Assembly (NCBI RefSeq): GCF_015666175.1
Contig: NZ_JADPIE010000005.1
Span: 62,001 to 126,000 of the forward strand
Direction: 5' to 3'
Origin: Halonatronomonas betaini
GTDB taxonomy: Bacteria; Bacillota; Halanaerobiia; Halanaerobiales; Halarsenatibacteraceae
Length of the DNA: 64,000 nucleotides
The notes beneath the pieces were generated by a model that was given only the letters and a program-made list of their open reading frames with translations, did no database searches and was not told the origin of the DNA. This document shows positions 7,408 through 16,079 of this stretch, one piece after another; the stretch's first letter is position 1; the number at the start of each line of letters is the position of its first letter. Both the position numbers and the translations under genes were made by a program.

Positions 7408-9246
7408 TTATAATTCTTCAAAATCAACATCAATAGCATCATCATTATCCTGATCTAAATTTTCTTCAGCTTTTGATTCAGATTGGTTTTTAGTTTTCTT
7501 CTCAGTCTCCTGTTTTTGATATAACTGCTGACTTACATCTGTAAACAGATCAGAGAGAATATCTATTTTATTTTTGACAGAATCAACATTAATTGTCTCC
7601 TTATCCAGCTCTTTTTTTAACTCTTTTATTGAGCCGGCAATCTGATCTTTTAAGCCAGAATCTACTTTGTCGCCAGATTCTTTTAGGGTTTTTTCTACTG
7701 AATAGATTAATGATTCAGCCTCATTTTTGGTATCAACCTCTTCAAACTTCTTTCTATCTTCTTCAGCATAACGTTCTGCATCTTTTATCATACTTTCTAT
7801 ATCCTCTTCACTAAGTCCACTGTTAGATTTAATAGTTATTTTCTGTTGATTACCAGTACCTTTATCTTTAGCTGAAACATTTACAATCCCATTTTCATCT
7901 ATATCAAAAGTCACTTCAATTTGTGGAATCCCTCTTGGGGCCGGTGGAATATTGGTCAATTGAAACCGGCCTAAAGTTTTATTATTCCTGGCCATCTTTC
8001 TTTCACCCTGTAATACATTAATTTCAACAGAGTTTTGATTATCTTCAGCTGTGGAGAAGACTTTACTCTCTGAAACAGGAATAGTTGTATTCCTCTCAAT
8101 TAATTTTGTAAAGACTCCACCTAAAGTTTCAATGCCTAGAGATAATGGTGTAATATCAAGGAGAACAAGATCATCAACATCTCCAGCAAGTACTCCCCCC
8201 TGAATAGCTGCCCCAATTGCAACAACTTCATCTGGGTTTATACTTTTATTTGCATCCTTACCGGCAAGCTTTTGAACTGCTTCCTGAACTGCCGGAATTC
8301 TAGTAGATCCACCAACAAGAAGCACCTCATCAATTTCACCGGTAGAAAGCCCGGCATCCTTCATAGCCTGTCTGGCCGGTCCCATAGTAGCCTCCACCAG
8401 ATCGGCTGTTAAATCGTTAAATTTAGCCCTTGTCAGGTTTATATCTAGATGTTTAGGGCCATCATCAGTCTGAGTAATAAAGGGGAGATTAATGTTAGTC
8501 TCCTGAATACTTGATAATTCAATTTTTGCTTTTTCAGCTGCATCCTTTAAGCGCTGTAATGCCATTTTATCTTTTTTAAGATCAATCCCAGTTTCATTCT
8601 GAAATTGCTCGGCCAGATAATTAATAATTCTTTCATCAAAATCATCTCCACCAAGCTTATTATTGCCACTGGTTGCTATAACTTCAAAGACACCATCTCC
8701 TATCTCCAGAATTGAAATATCAAAGGTGCCGCCTCCAAGGTCATAAACCATAATTGTCTGATCCTTTTTATCATCAAGGCCATAGGCCAGAGCAGCTGCT
8801 GTCGGTTCATTAATAATCCTCTCAACTTCAAGGCCAGCAATCCGACCGGCATCTCTAGTTGCCTGCCGCTGACTATCACTAAAATAAGCCGGCACAGTTA
8901 TTACTGCTTCCTTTACCTCCTGGCCAAGATATTCTTCGGCATCTGATTTTAATTTCTGTAAGATCATCGCAGAGATCTCCTGAGGGGTATATTCAGTCCC
9001 TTTTAAATTAACTTTAAAATCGCTGCCCATCTGACGTTTAATAGATGTTACAGTCTGATCTGAGTTAGTTATAGCCTGTCTCTTAGCCTGCTCGCCAACA
9101 ATTCTTTCACCCTTTTTGTTAAAGGCAACGACTGAAGGTGTAGTCCGGCCACCCTCTTTATTATTAATGATGGTAGGCTCTCCGCCTTCAATAATTGCCA
9201 TACAGGAATTAGTGGTCCCTAAATCAATCCCTAATATTTTGCTCAT
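7408..9246 (-). CDS. dnaK: Hsp70 chaperone DnaK
   Basis: 612-residue Hsp70. The ATPase domain (1-370) begins [13 protein letters not shown], with the phosphate-binding motif [13 protein letters not shown] and [13 protein letters not shown] conserved linker ([17 protein letters not shown]) and substrate-binding domain follow, ending in a low-complexity acidic tail. Unlike the usual Firmicute order there is no hrcA, grpE or dnaJ beside it, so this copy stands alone; whether it is the only dnaK is unknown. Start ATG 9246 follows AAAGGAGAG. The sigma-A-like promoter upstream has no CIRCE operator. Confidence 0.95.
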   Translation of the reverse strand: MSKILGIDLGTTNSCMAIIEGGEPTIINNKEGGRTTPSVVAFNKKGERIVGEQAKRQAITNSDQTVTSIKRQMGSDFKVNLKGTEYTPQEISAMILQKLKSDAEEYLGQEVKEAVITVPAYFSDSQRQATRDAGRIAGLEVERIINEPTAAALAYGLDDKKDQTIMVYDLGGGTFDISILEIGDGVFEVIATSGNNKLGGDDFDERIINYLAEQFQNETGIDLKKDKMALQRLKDAAEKAKIELSSIQETNINLPFITQTDDGPKHLDINLTRAKFNDLTADLVEATMGPARQAMKDAGLSTGEIDEVLLVGGSTRIPAVQEAVQKLAGKDANKSINPDEVVAIGAAIQGGVLAGDVDDLVLLDITPLSLGIETLGGVFTKLIERNTTIPVSESKVFSTAEDNQNSVEINVLQGERKMARNNKTLGRFQLTNIPPAPRGIPQIEVTFDIDENGIVNVSAKDKGTGNQQKITIKSNSGLSEEDIESMIKDAERYAEEDRKKFEEVDTKNEAESLIYSVEKTLKESGDKVDSGLKDQIAGSIKELKKELDKETINVDSVKNKIDILSDLFTDVSQQLYQKQETEKKTKNQSESKAEENLDQDNDDAIDVDFEEL

Positions 9247-9276
9247 GGCAATCTCTCCTTTTTATTTTATTATTGC

Positions 9277-9302
9277 GCATGTATACATATTGACTAACAT
9301 GC
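9277..9302. repeat. Inverted repeat in the dnaK leader
   Basis: GCATGT (9277-9282) is matched by ACATGC (9297-9302) around a 14-bp centre in the dnaK 5' leader. It is not the CIRCE consensus. It could be an operator or an RNA hairpin. Confidence 0.35.
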
Positions 9303-9314
9303 ATTTATATAGAT

Positions 9315-9343
9315 AGTATATTCCTAATTATTAAATTTGTCAA
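9315..9343 (-). promoter_or_regulatory. Promoter of dnaK
   Basis: On the minus strand: TTGACA (9343-9338), a 17-bp spacer, TATACT (9320-9315). It lies about 70 bp upstream of the dnaK start. Confidence 0.7.
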
Positions 9344-9390
9344 TGCACTGTTACATATATTAAATAAAAACTTAAAATAAAATCAAAAAA

Positions 9391-9416
9391 CCCCCTGCCA
9401 AATTAATGGCAGGGGG
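9391..9416 (-). terminator. Terminator of the first cold-shock gene
   Basis: 10-bp stem CCCCCTGCCA / TGGCAGGGGG with a 6-nt loop, followed on the minus strand by TTTTTTGATTTT. A matching terminator follows the second csp copy at 50835. Confidence 0.9.
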
Positions 9417-9455
9417 CCTTACGTTTTCGCTTTATATTAAAGTATTATATACTTA

Positions 9456-9659
9456 TTATATAGCAACAACGTTTTCAGCTTGTGGTCCGCGGTCGCCTTC
9501 TACTACTTCAAACTCAACGTCCTGACCATCTTCCAGGCTTTTGAAACCTTCATCCTGAATTGCTGAGAAATGTACGAATACGTCGTCACCAGATTCTCTT
9601 TCAATAAAACCGAAACCTTTTTGATCGTTAAACCATTTAACTGTACCTGTGTAAATCAT
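9456..9659 (-). CDS. Cold-shock protein (CspA family), copy 1
   Basis: 67-residue single cold-shock domain with both nucleic-acid-binding motifs, KGFGFIE (RNP1) and VFVHFSAIQ (RNP2). It binds single-stranded RNA or DNA as an RNA chaperone. It is almost identical to the protein at 50591. The start ATG 9659 follows AGGAGG. The 5' leader contains a small hairpin also found at the second copy. Confidence 0.95.
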   Translation of the reverse strand: MIYTGTVKWFNDQKGFGFIERESGDDVFVHFSAIQDEGFKSLEDGQDVEFEVVEGDRGPQAENVVAI

Positions 9660-9686
9660 TTAAATAAATTCCTCCTATTTTCTACA

Positions 9687-9716
9687 TTGGACGATGAAAC
9701 TAGATTTTGTGTCCAA
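9687..9716 (-). promoter_or_regulatory. Leader hairpin of csp copy 1
   Basis: In the 5' UTR, TTGGAC and GTCCAA pair around a loop containing CAAAATCTAGT. The same loop core and a differently based stem occur upstream of csp copy 2 (50534-50565). Confidence 0.5.
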
Positions 9717-9724
9717 CAAAAATA

Positions 9725-9753
9725 AGTATAGCACAGGTAAAGATACTTGTCAA
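9725..9753 (-). promoter_or_regulatory. Promoter of csp copy 1
   Basis: Minus-strand TTGACA (9753-9748), a 17-bp spacer, TATACT (9730-9725). The transcript would carry a leader of roughly 60 nt. Confidence 0.75.
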
Positions 9754-9787
9754 AGGTTTTCTCTAAAAAACCCTTATTTAATTTAAG

Positions 9788-10000
9788 TTAGCAGGCAGAA
9801 TTGCATAACCTGCTACAATAACAACAGCCATTAGGTTTTTCTACAAAATTTTTAGCTTCCCTGACTGCAGCTTTACAACTTATAAAATTCCCTAAATGCT
9901 TCCGGTTTTTTGCTTCTGGTAAATGGGGACAATTTGATTTATGAACTTCATGAGTATTTTTACCAGGTTTAGTTTTTAAACTCAAATAATAAATAGCCAT
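9788..10000 (-). CDS. Small Cys/His-rich protein, probable metal binder
   Basis: 70 residues with HEVHKSNCPHLP, a LGNFISC stretch, and a C-terminal NGCCYCSRLC segment ending in Cys. The pattern of CP-x-LP, LG-x-F-x2-C and NGC-x2-C resembles a widespread family of short uncharacterised proteins. Cysteines and histidines suggest a zinc site (inference). Start ATG 10000 follows GAGGTGAAA. It is monocistronic. The function is not recognised. Confidence 0.7.
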   Translation of the reverse strand: MAIYYLSLKTKPGKNTHEVHKSNCPHLPEAKNRKHLGNFISCKAAVREAKNFVEKPNGCCYCSRLCNSAC

Positions 10001-10149
10001 TGATATTTCACCTCACCAGGACTATTGTATCAGAAAACAACTCAATTTTACAGTCTTTTTGTCATTTTTTTTGTTATTTTGTCTAGATTTATTATTGATT
10101 TGTAACTTCTCTATTATAACATTATAATTTAATAAAGGGAGTGAATCTA

Positions 10150-11193
10150 ATGATCCTAACATTTATTATTAGTCTGGCAGTTTTTCTATTATTTTATTTC
10201 TTATTGCTTTTAGCTACCCGCTGGATCTTTAGAAATTTTTCAGAAAATAAATACCAGGCCATGCGAGATAAGTTAAAGATACCAATCTTTTTACTTCTAC
10301 TAAATATTGCATTGCTTATACCCTTTCAATATTATGAAGAAATCAATCTGATAATGGAGAATATCCAACATCTATTTATAATAACTTTTATACTGGCTAT
10401 TAGCTGGCTGGTCATCAGGATAATGCGTTTATTTATAATTTATCTAAGTGAAAAACATCGAATCGATGTAAAAGATAATTTAAAAGCTAGAAAAGCCCAG
10501 ACCCAGTATAAAGTACTTGAAAGAGTGCTGGAAGTTTTAGTCATCTTCTTTGCAGTTGCTACAGCTTTAATGACATTTGATCCTATTAGAAATATCGGGG
10601 TAAGTCTTTTTGCTTCCGCCGGAGTTGCAGGCATAGTAATCGGCTTTTCTGCTCAAAAGGTAATCGCCTCAATTATTGCTGGTATCCAGCTGGCCATTGC
10701 CCAGCCAATCAGAATCGACGATGTTGTAATCGTTGATGGCGAATGGGGCTGGATTGAAGAAATTAATTTAACATATGTAATAGTTAAAGTCTGGGATCAA
10801 AGGAGACTTGTTGTTCCATCAACTTACTTTATCGATAATACCTTTCAGAACTGGACTAGAAAGACATCTGATATTTTAGGAACTGTCTTCTTATATACAG
10901 ATTATACAGTACCAATTGATGAAATCCGGGCAGAATTAGACAGACTGCTTGAAAACAATGAACTCTGGGATGGAAATGTTAAAGTTGTGCAGGTAACCAA
11001 TGCCAGTGAAAGAACTATGGAAGTTAGAGTTTTAGTCAGTGCCCAGGATTCCCCGACCGCCTGGGAGCTTAGAGTATACCTGAGGGAAGAATTAATTAAG
11101 TTCATTCAAGAAAATTATCCTGAAAGCCTGCCAAGAACTAGAGTCGAATTTCCAGATAAAACTGGAAACAATAATAAAAATGATACACCATAA
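10150..11193 (+). CDS. MscS-family mechanosensitive channel
   Basis: 347 residues with about four predicted membrane segments. The pore helix and beta domain are in the region FASAGVAGIVIGFSAQKVIASIIAGIQLAIAQPIRIDD. This matches the MscS signature: a Gly/Ala-rich TM3, then QP-I-R-DDVV. It would release solutes on hypo-osmotic shock, fitting a salt-adapted cell. Start ATG 10150, with AAAGGGAGTG upstream; a GTG at 10141 lies in the ribosome binding site. It is monocistronic and ends at a terminator shared with the facing gene. Confidence 0.92.
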   Translation: MILTFIISLAVFLLFYFLLLLATRWIFRNFSENKYQAMRDKLKIPIFLLLLNIALLIPFQYYEEINLIMENIQHLFIITFILAISWLVIRIMRLFIIYLSEKHRIDVKDNLKARKAQTQYKVLERVLEVLVIFFAVATALMTFDPIRNIGVSLFASAGVAGIVIGFSAQKVIASIIAGIQLAIAQPIRIDDVVIVDGEWGWIEEINLTYVIVKVWDQRRLVVPSTYFIDNTFQNWTRKTSDILGTVFLYTDYTVPIDEIRAELDRLLENNELWDGNVKVVQVTNASERTMEVRVLVSAQDSPTAWELRVYLREELIKFIQENYPESLPRTRVEFPDKTGNNNKNDTP

Positions 11194-11202
11194 AACCTCA
11201 AA

Positions 11203-11233
11203 ATGCCAGCCAATTTATAAGATTGGCTGGCAT
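11203..11233. terminator. Bidirectional terminator between convergent genes
   Basis: 12-bp stem ATGCCAGCCAAT / ATTGGCTGGCAT with a 7-nt loop. T-rich tracts lie on both strands, serving the MscS gene (+) and the DUF218 gene (-). Confidence 0.8.
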
Positions 11234-11309
11234 TTATTATATTAACTTAATTATCATTATTAATTATAATTATACACCTGCCGGTCAAAAATAGATAGTT
11301 CAAAATAGG

Positions 11310-12332
11310 TTAAAAAAACAATATCAATATAATAATTATAATAAAAATGAAAATTATATGATAGATCTTTTGCTGATAGATAATAGCCATTAATTCTTTG
11401 ATAGTTGCCCTTAACCAGTAATGGAGTTTAGTCCTGGCACCGGCTCCATCAGTCTTTAACCCAATTTTTCTGGCCAGCAAAAGTGATCTTAATAAATGAA
11501 AATTATTGGTCACAGTCAGAATATTAGCCTCTTTATAAGAAGCCCCTTTGAAATCATGATTAATTAGATCCATAGCATATTCAAAGTTCTCAAAGGTATT
11601 GACTGCATTCTCTTCCAGTATTATTAGTTCTTCTGGTATACCTTTCTCCTTTAAATAACTTGCCATAGCTGAAGCTTCAGAAACACTATTGCCTTCACCC
11701 TTGCCACCTGAAACTATTATTTTTAATGACTTTTCAGGCTTATTATATTTATGGAATAAACTAATAGCTTTATCAAGTCTGCTGGCCAATAATGGGCTAA
11801 CCTTTTTACCATTAACCCGGCAGCCTAATACAATGATATAATCATAATCTTTAAATGGTGGCTGAAAATGATTTAAAATTGTTGTAACCGAAAATATAAA
11901 TAATAAAATAAAAAAGTAAACAATTATAAAACCGGTAAAATTATTTAAGCCTTCAAATAGAGGAGATTCAATCTGATTACTTATGAAAGGAAACAGGAAA
12001 AACCAGCTTAAAGTAATTAACCCAAAGATAAATATTGATCTATGTTCCAGGCGGTTTCTTTCCTCTTTCATTAATTTATAAGCCGAAGTAAAGAATGACA
12101 TTATAAAAGAAGCAAGATGGATTGTATAGGCAAAAATCAGTAAAATTGATATTATAGCTAAGGGTATCAAAAAGAGCCTGACTAAAAAAATCCTGCTATA
12201 TGAAATAAAAGTTATATAAGCAGATAGAATCCAGGCAATAAATATAATTCCTAAGAAAAAAGTTCTTCTTTCAATATAAATTGTTAAAGCCAGTATTATA
12301 CTTGTTACTATTAAAGGCAGAATATATATCAT
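11310..12332 (-). CDS. YdcF/SanA-like DUF218 membrane protein
   Basis: 340 residues. The first 150 form about five hydrophobic segments. A DUF218 domain follows, with IIVLGCRVNGKKVSPLLASRLDKA, IIVSGGKGEGNSVSEASAM and ENAVNTFENFEYAM. A last hydrophobic segment lies at the extreme C-terminus. DUF218 proteins (ElyC, SanA, YdcF) act in envelope or lipid-carrier homeostasis; the reaction is not established. Start ATG 12332 follows AGGAGG. Confidence 0.85.
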   Translation of the reverse strand: MIYILPLIVTSIILALTIYIERRTFFLGIIFIAWILSAYITFISYSRIFLVRLFLIPLAIISILLIFAYTIHLASFIMSFFTSAYKLMKEERNRLEHRSIFIFGLITLSWFFLFPFISNQIESPLFEGLNNFTGFIIVYFFILLFIFSVTTILNHFQPPFKDYDYIIVLGCRVNGKKVSPLLASRLDKAISLFHKYNKPEKSLKIIVSGGKGEGNSVSEASAMASYLKEKGIPEELIILEENAVNTFENFEYAMDLINHDFKGASYKEANILTVTNNFHLLRSLLLARKIGLKTDGAGARTKLHYWLRATIKELMAIIYQQKIYHIIFIFIIIIILILFF

Positions 12333-12433
12333 TGAAAACCTCCTGATTTAGACCTAAATTTTAGTAATACCAGGAATTGTTATTGCATTTATTTTCAATC
12401 TAATATATAATGTGATGATAAGTGGTGATAAAT

Positions 12434-12625
12434 ATGAGCAAAGAAAACAGACCAAATAATGGACATGGTGGACCTCAGAGAAAGCATATGGCTAACGTCT
12501 ATACAAGCCAGAGACTTCATAAGGACGATTATTCCCATAGTCGATTTACTTTAATAACTAAATTCGATGAAGATAGTAAGCCTTTAGAAGTCATTATTGA
12601 TAAAGATATAGGTCTTTTCGAGTAA
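12434..12625 (+). CDS. Small hypothetical protein
   Basis: 63 residues with a basic, Gly/Asn/His-rich N-terminus and an ordered C-terminal half (RFTLITKFDEDSKPLEVII). ATG 12434 has GTGGTGAT upstream, and a terminator closes the unit. It resembles no family I recognise, but the start, ribosome binding site and terminator support a real short gene. Confidence 0.6.
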   Translation: MSKENRPNNGHGGPQRKHMANVYTSQRLHKDDYSHSRFTLITKFDEDSKPLEVIIDKDIGLFE

Positions 12626-12641
12626 AAAATTTTTTAGTATC

Positions 12642-12663
12642 GGCTCTGTATTTATACAGGGCC
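12642..12663 (+). terminator. Terminator of the small hypothetical gene
   Basis: Stem GGCTCTGTA / TACAGGGCC (one G-U pair), TTTA loop, then ATTTTTTTT. Confidence 0.9.
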
Positions 12664-12719
12664 ATTTTTTTTATTTAAAGTATATTTATAATATCCTGAT
12701 TAACTTATAATATAAAAAT

Positions 12720-12751
12720 ACACCAGATCAAATCTCGGTCAGACCTGGTGT
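12720..12751 (-). terminator. Terminator of the CvfB-like gene
   Basis: On the minus strand, stem ACACCAGGTC / GATCTGGTGT with a 12-nt loop is followed by ATTTTTAT. Confidence 0.75.
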
Positions 12752-12773
12752 TAATATTCCTCTTAAATAAATA

Positions 12774-13220
12774 CTATTTAATTCTAATCCCCTGATCAGT
12801 TATATCAATAATCTGTTCCTTGTAAAGTCCTCCAATTGCCTTTTTAAAAGTACCTTTGCTCATCTCCAGCTCATACTTAATTGCTCCAGGAGAGCTATCA
12901 TCATTAAGGGGGAGAAAGCCATCCTCTTCCTTTAAGCGTTCAAGTATTTTCTGCTTGGCATCTTCAATCCTGCCATAACCAATCTTTCTAAGACTGACAT
13001 CAATCTTATTATCTTCTCTAATCTTTTTAATATAGCCCTTTCTTCTTTCACCAACATGCACCTGTTTATAAACATCTTCTTCATAAACAAGGCCATAATA
13101 TTTATCATTAATAATTACTCTAATACCGAGATCTGTAAAACGGTCGATTAAAATATCAACTTCATCACCCTGGGTAAAATCTACATTTTCCGGGGCATCT
13201 TCTATCTCAACTTCTGCCAT
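12774..13220 (-). CDS. Short CvfB/YitL-like S1 RNA-binding protein
   Basis: 148 residues matching the C-terminal half of the CvfB family. An S1-like domain (about 15-90) contains GERRKGYIKKIREDNKIDVSLR. A C-terminal winged helix ends in GGLYKEQIIDITDQGIRI. Normal CvfB is about twice as long and carries extra N-terminal S1 domains that are absent here; nothing upstream looks like a decayed remainder. Start ATG 13220 with GAGGTGATA. Role: RNA binding, details unknown. The PHP gene ends 23 bp upstream. Confidence 0.78.
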   Translation of the reverse strand: MAEVEIEDAPENVDFTQGDEVDILIDRFTDLGIRVIINDKYYGLVYEEDVYKQVHVGERRKGYIKKIREDNKIDVSLRKIGYGRIEDAKQKILERLKEEDGFLPLNDDSSPGAIKYELEMSKGTFKKAIGGLYKEQIIDITDQGIRIK

Positions 13221-13243
13221 TATTATCACCTCAATAAATTACT

Positions 13244-14002
13244 CTAGCTAAAAATATATGCTAAATGTTTCTGAAATAATGAAAGCTCATATACCTTATG
13301 GACCAGGCTTTCAATGATGGATTTTTTATTTTCACGTAAGTAGTTCTGGAAATAAAATATCTCTTTTTGAGTATGGGCATCACTGCCAAATACTATCTTC
13401 TTATTAAATTTTTTCTGAAGCTTTCTAGCAGTCTTATTCTGCTTTTTAGTAAGGGTATTATTATGAACCTCTATACCATCAACTCTTTTGATCACTTCAT
13501 ATATATAGTCTTTATTATTAATAAAGTTTTTCTGAAGATACCCATTAATATGGGGAATTGCTATAAAGACATCATAACCTTCTAAAATATCTAAATAATA
13601 CTTATAGTCTTTAGTTGTCTTGGCCATCCTGAAATTATTCTTATAGGGTTCCAGGCAATTATAGAAAAACTCCTTTAAATCAGCTAATTCCTGAAAATAG
13701 ACCAATAGCTCAAAGCCGTCCTGACAGCCAATTTCAATACCAGGAACAACATTAAGATCTGTATTTTCTATCAGATCAACACTACCAGCTATCTCATTGT
13801 GATCAGTTACTGCAATCAAATGCTGTCTGTGACCTAAAAAAGATTCAAGAAATGCCCTATCAAGAAAACCATCTGAATGGACAGTATGAATATGAAGATC
13901 AATATATTTTTTACCAGAAGGCAAATTGCTATCTGGATTAAAATCTCTATCAAAATGCTTATCCGCTTCAAAATAATTGCCAATATCATTAATTTTTAAA
14001 AT
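13244..14002 (-). CDS. PHP-domain metal-dependent phosphoesterase, apparent ATT start
   Basis: PHP family protein with the metal-binding motifs DLHIHTVHSDG (H-x-H), TDHNEI, and C-terminal GSDAHTQKEI. It is likely a phosphoesterase of the YciV/PolX-PHP type; the substrate is unknown. GAGGGTG (14010-14016) points to ATT at 14002, spaced 7 nt, which gives a 252-residue protein beginning (M)LKINDIGNYFEADK. The only standard start before the HIH motif is TTG 13924, which has no ribosome binding site. Its 3' end lies 23 bp from the CvfB-like gene, so the two may be co-transcribed. Confidence 0.8.
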   Translation of the reverse strand: MLKINDIGNYFEADKHFDRDFNPDSNLPSGKKYIDLHIHTVHSDGFLDRAFLESFLGHRQHLIAVTDHNEIAGSVDLIENTDLNVVPGIEIGCQDGFELLVYFQELADLKEFFYNCLEPYKNNFRMAKTTKDYKYYLDILEGYDVFIAIPHINGYLQKNFINNKDYIYEVIKRVDGIEVHNNTLTKKQNKTARKLQKKFNKKIVFGSDAHTQKEIFYFQNYLRENKKSIIESLVHKVYELSLFQKHLAYIFS

Positions 14003-14116
14003 GGTAGTACACCCTCTTTATCTGTTAATTCTTTTATAAATACATTACCCTGCTGATAATTATACCACCATTTAAAAGTTGAAGCAAATAAGGAATAATA
14101 CCTAATATGACTGATT

Positions 14117-14728
14117 CTACTTTGGTTTTTTCATAAATTCACCGATTCTAGGCTTTACAAATAAACTCAAATCAAAACTCAAACTATTTTCAGCCTCCAC
14201 ACCTTTTTCATCATATTTATGAACAATATCCATAATTTCATTATACATCTTCTGAAGATCGCCTTTCTCTAAGTCCAACCTATTTACAGAGAGCCTAAAA
14301 CTATCAACAGAATTAGGATAGCCTTTATCCTCTAAAGCATCATCAAGATTATCATAACCGACATTCTTTATATTTCTAAATAAATCATAATATTCTCCCT
14401 GCAATGATGATAGGATTCCAAATATCCAGTGATGTTGAATATTCTCTGGCAGCTCACTCACAAACTCATCTGAAAGGTCATAGTAATCAGCCTTTTTAAA
14501 ATAAAACCTCTGGTCTCCATCTTCCTCCCAGTCAACCATATCAGATTTTTCCAGCATTAATAAATACTCTTTTATATGATCTTTATCATCTTCTAACTCT
14601 ATAAATATATCCTCTACCGTCTTACCCTCATCAACTTCCAGGATTCCAAGTACAGCCAGAGTAAAGGGATCCGACAATAAGTCTAACTGTTCTTCAGTAG
14701 TAATCTCAAAACTAGTTTTATTAACCAT
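14117..14728 (-). CDS. Winged-helix (ArsR-like) transcriptional regulator
   Basis: 203 acidic residues. The N-terminal 75 read as a helix-turn-helix module of the ArsR type: LSDPFTLAVLGILEVDEGKTVEDIFIEL, then a recognition helix and the wing DWEEDGDQRFYF. The C-terminal 120 residues are helical and not assignable. No cysteine metal site is visible. Start ATG 14728 follows GGAGG; an upstream ATG (14743) overlaps that site. It lies downstream of the HD-GYP/chemoreceptor block, with a 70-bp gap. Confidence 0.65.
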   Translation of the reverse strand: MVNKTSFEITTEEQLDLLSDPFTLAVLGILEVDEGKTVEDIFIELEDDKDHIKEYLLMLEKSDMVDWEEDGDQRFYFKKADYYDLSDEFVSELPENIQHHWIFGILSSLQGEYYDLFRNIKNVGYDNLDDALEDKGYPNSVDSFRLSVNRLDLEKGDLQKMYNEIMDIVHKYDEKGVEAENSLSFDLSLFVKPRIGEFMKKPK

Positions 14729-14798
14729 CGTAAATACCTCCATTCAATCAGATTAAAACTCCCTATATTATATATTAACGATAACTTTCATTTCTCCT

Positions 14799-16055
14799 TT
14801 AATTAACTAGTTTTGAATATTCTTTTTCTCGATTATTTTGTATCTCTGATCTCATATGATCAAAGGAATTATAATCTTCTAATAGGAGGTTAACCATACC
14901 CTTATCAATTTTACCTGAATCAGCCAGATCATTTAAAATATTAGTTACCTGCTTTTGAGACATCCCTTTTCGGTAAGGCCTATCTTCTGTTAAGGCTGTA
15001 AATTTATCAGCTACCATCATAACCCGGCTGCCTGTGCATAATTTATCTGAGCTTAGACCAAATGGGTATCCAGAACCATCGAGATGTTCGTGATGATTGG
15101 CTGCCCAGCGTTTAATCTTATTAATTTTTTTAACCTTTATCGGATGTAAAATATGGTAGGTATGATAGGTATGGCTTTTGATCAGATTATACTCGCTTTC
15201 AGATAAACTTCCCTTTTTATTTAATATATCTGAAGGAATAGCCAACTTACCTAAATCATGGAGGTAACCTGCTAACTCCATATCATCTAAATCCTCTTTA
15301 GGCCAGCCTAACTTATTAGCAAGATGCCTGGCAGTCTTTGCAACTCCTAAAGAATGGGTAGATGTAAATTTACTCCGATAGTCAATTATTTTACTGTAAA
15401 ATTTGGCCAGATCCATACTCTGTTTTTTGGAGATAAAGCCATCATATTTTGTAAACTCATCTTCCAATTCTATCCTCATAACCACAGGGTTGACAAGACT
15501 AAACCAGAAGTCATCCTCCATAGCCTTTAAAGCTTTAAGATCTTTCTGCTTGAAAACAGTTGGTGTCCGTTCTTCCAAATAATTTATTATATTATTTTTC
15601 TGATCAAGAATATTAGATTTATCATCTACCATTAATGAGACCCTGTCTGAAAGGTGCAATAAATGGGACTCCTCTGGTACAGATCTTTCCCCATGAAATT
15701 CACCCTCACCATCCTGCCAGGCAAGGTGGTGATAGCGAATAATCGGAGCTGCTTCTGGAAAGAAGGGATACTTTTCTAATAAGCTGGCTCCAATATCAGC
15801 ATGTTTTGTATGACGATATTCAAACTTCAATAATTCAATTTTACTTGCAATCGCGAACATTCCTATATCGTGAAGCAGGGAAGCGACCAGGAGATTATGA
15901 ATAGAGCTATCCTGATATTCTAACTTTCTTGCAAGCCTTAAAGTGGTATAAGCCACCTGCTGATGGTGATTGAAAACTGCCTGATCGACAATTTTAGTAG
16001 CATGGGCTACACTCATTATTAATTTATGGATAGGCAGATATTTATTATGATTCAT
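14799..16055 (-). CDS. Protein with an N-terminal HD domain and a C-terminal HD-GYP domain
   Basis: 418 residues. The N-terminal half has an HD domain (LLHDIGMFAIASKIE ... RYHHLAWQDG). The C-terminal half has a full HD-GYP domain (GYLHDLGKLAIP, HTYHTYHIL, NHHEHLDGSGYPFG). HD-GYP proteins hydrolyse cyclic di-GMP. The HHExxDGxGYP signature is intact here (as HHEHLDGSGYP), so activity is plausible. It is the last gene of a minus-strand run STAS-STAS-RsbW-chemoreceptor-HD-GYP with gaps of 0-24 bp, so all are probably one operon. Confidence 0.88.
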   Translation of the reverse strand: MNHNKYLPIHKLIMSVAHATKIVDQAVFNHHQQVAYTTLRLARKLEYQDSSIHNLLVASLLHDIGMFAIASKIELLKFEYRHTKHADIGASLLEKYPFFPEAAPIIRYHHLAWQDGEGEFHGERSVPEESHLLHLSDRVSLMVDDKSNILDQKNNIINYLEERTPTVFKQKDLKALKAMEDDFWFSLVNPVVMRIELEDEFTKYDGFISKKQSMDLAKFYSKIIDYRSKFTSTHSLGVAKTARHLANKLGWPKEDLDDMELAGYLHDLGKLAIPSDILNKKGSLSESEYNLIKSHTYHTYHILHPIKVKKINKIKRWAANHHEHLDGSGYPFGLSSDKLCTGSRVMMVADKFTALTEDRPYRKGMSQKQVTNILNDLADSGKIDKGMVNLLLEDYNSFDHMRSEIQNNREKEYSKLVN

Positions 16056-16079
16056 TATTTATTCCTCCTGAAAATACAA

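Noticed and set aside
9277-9302. CIRCE operator for HrcA before dnaK
   Set aside because: The repeat does not match TTAGCACTC-N9-GAGTGCTAA; only a 6-bp inverted repeat is present.
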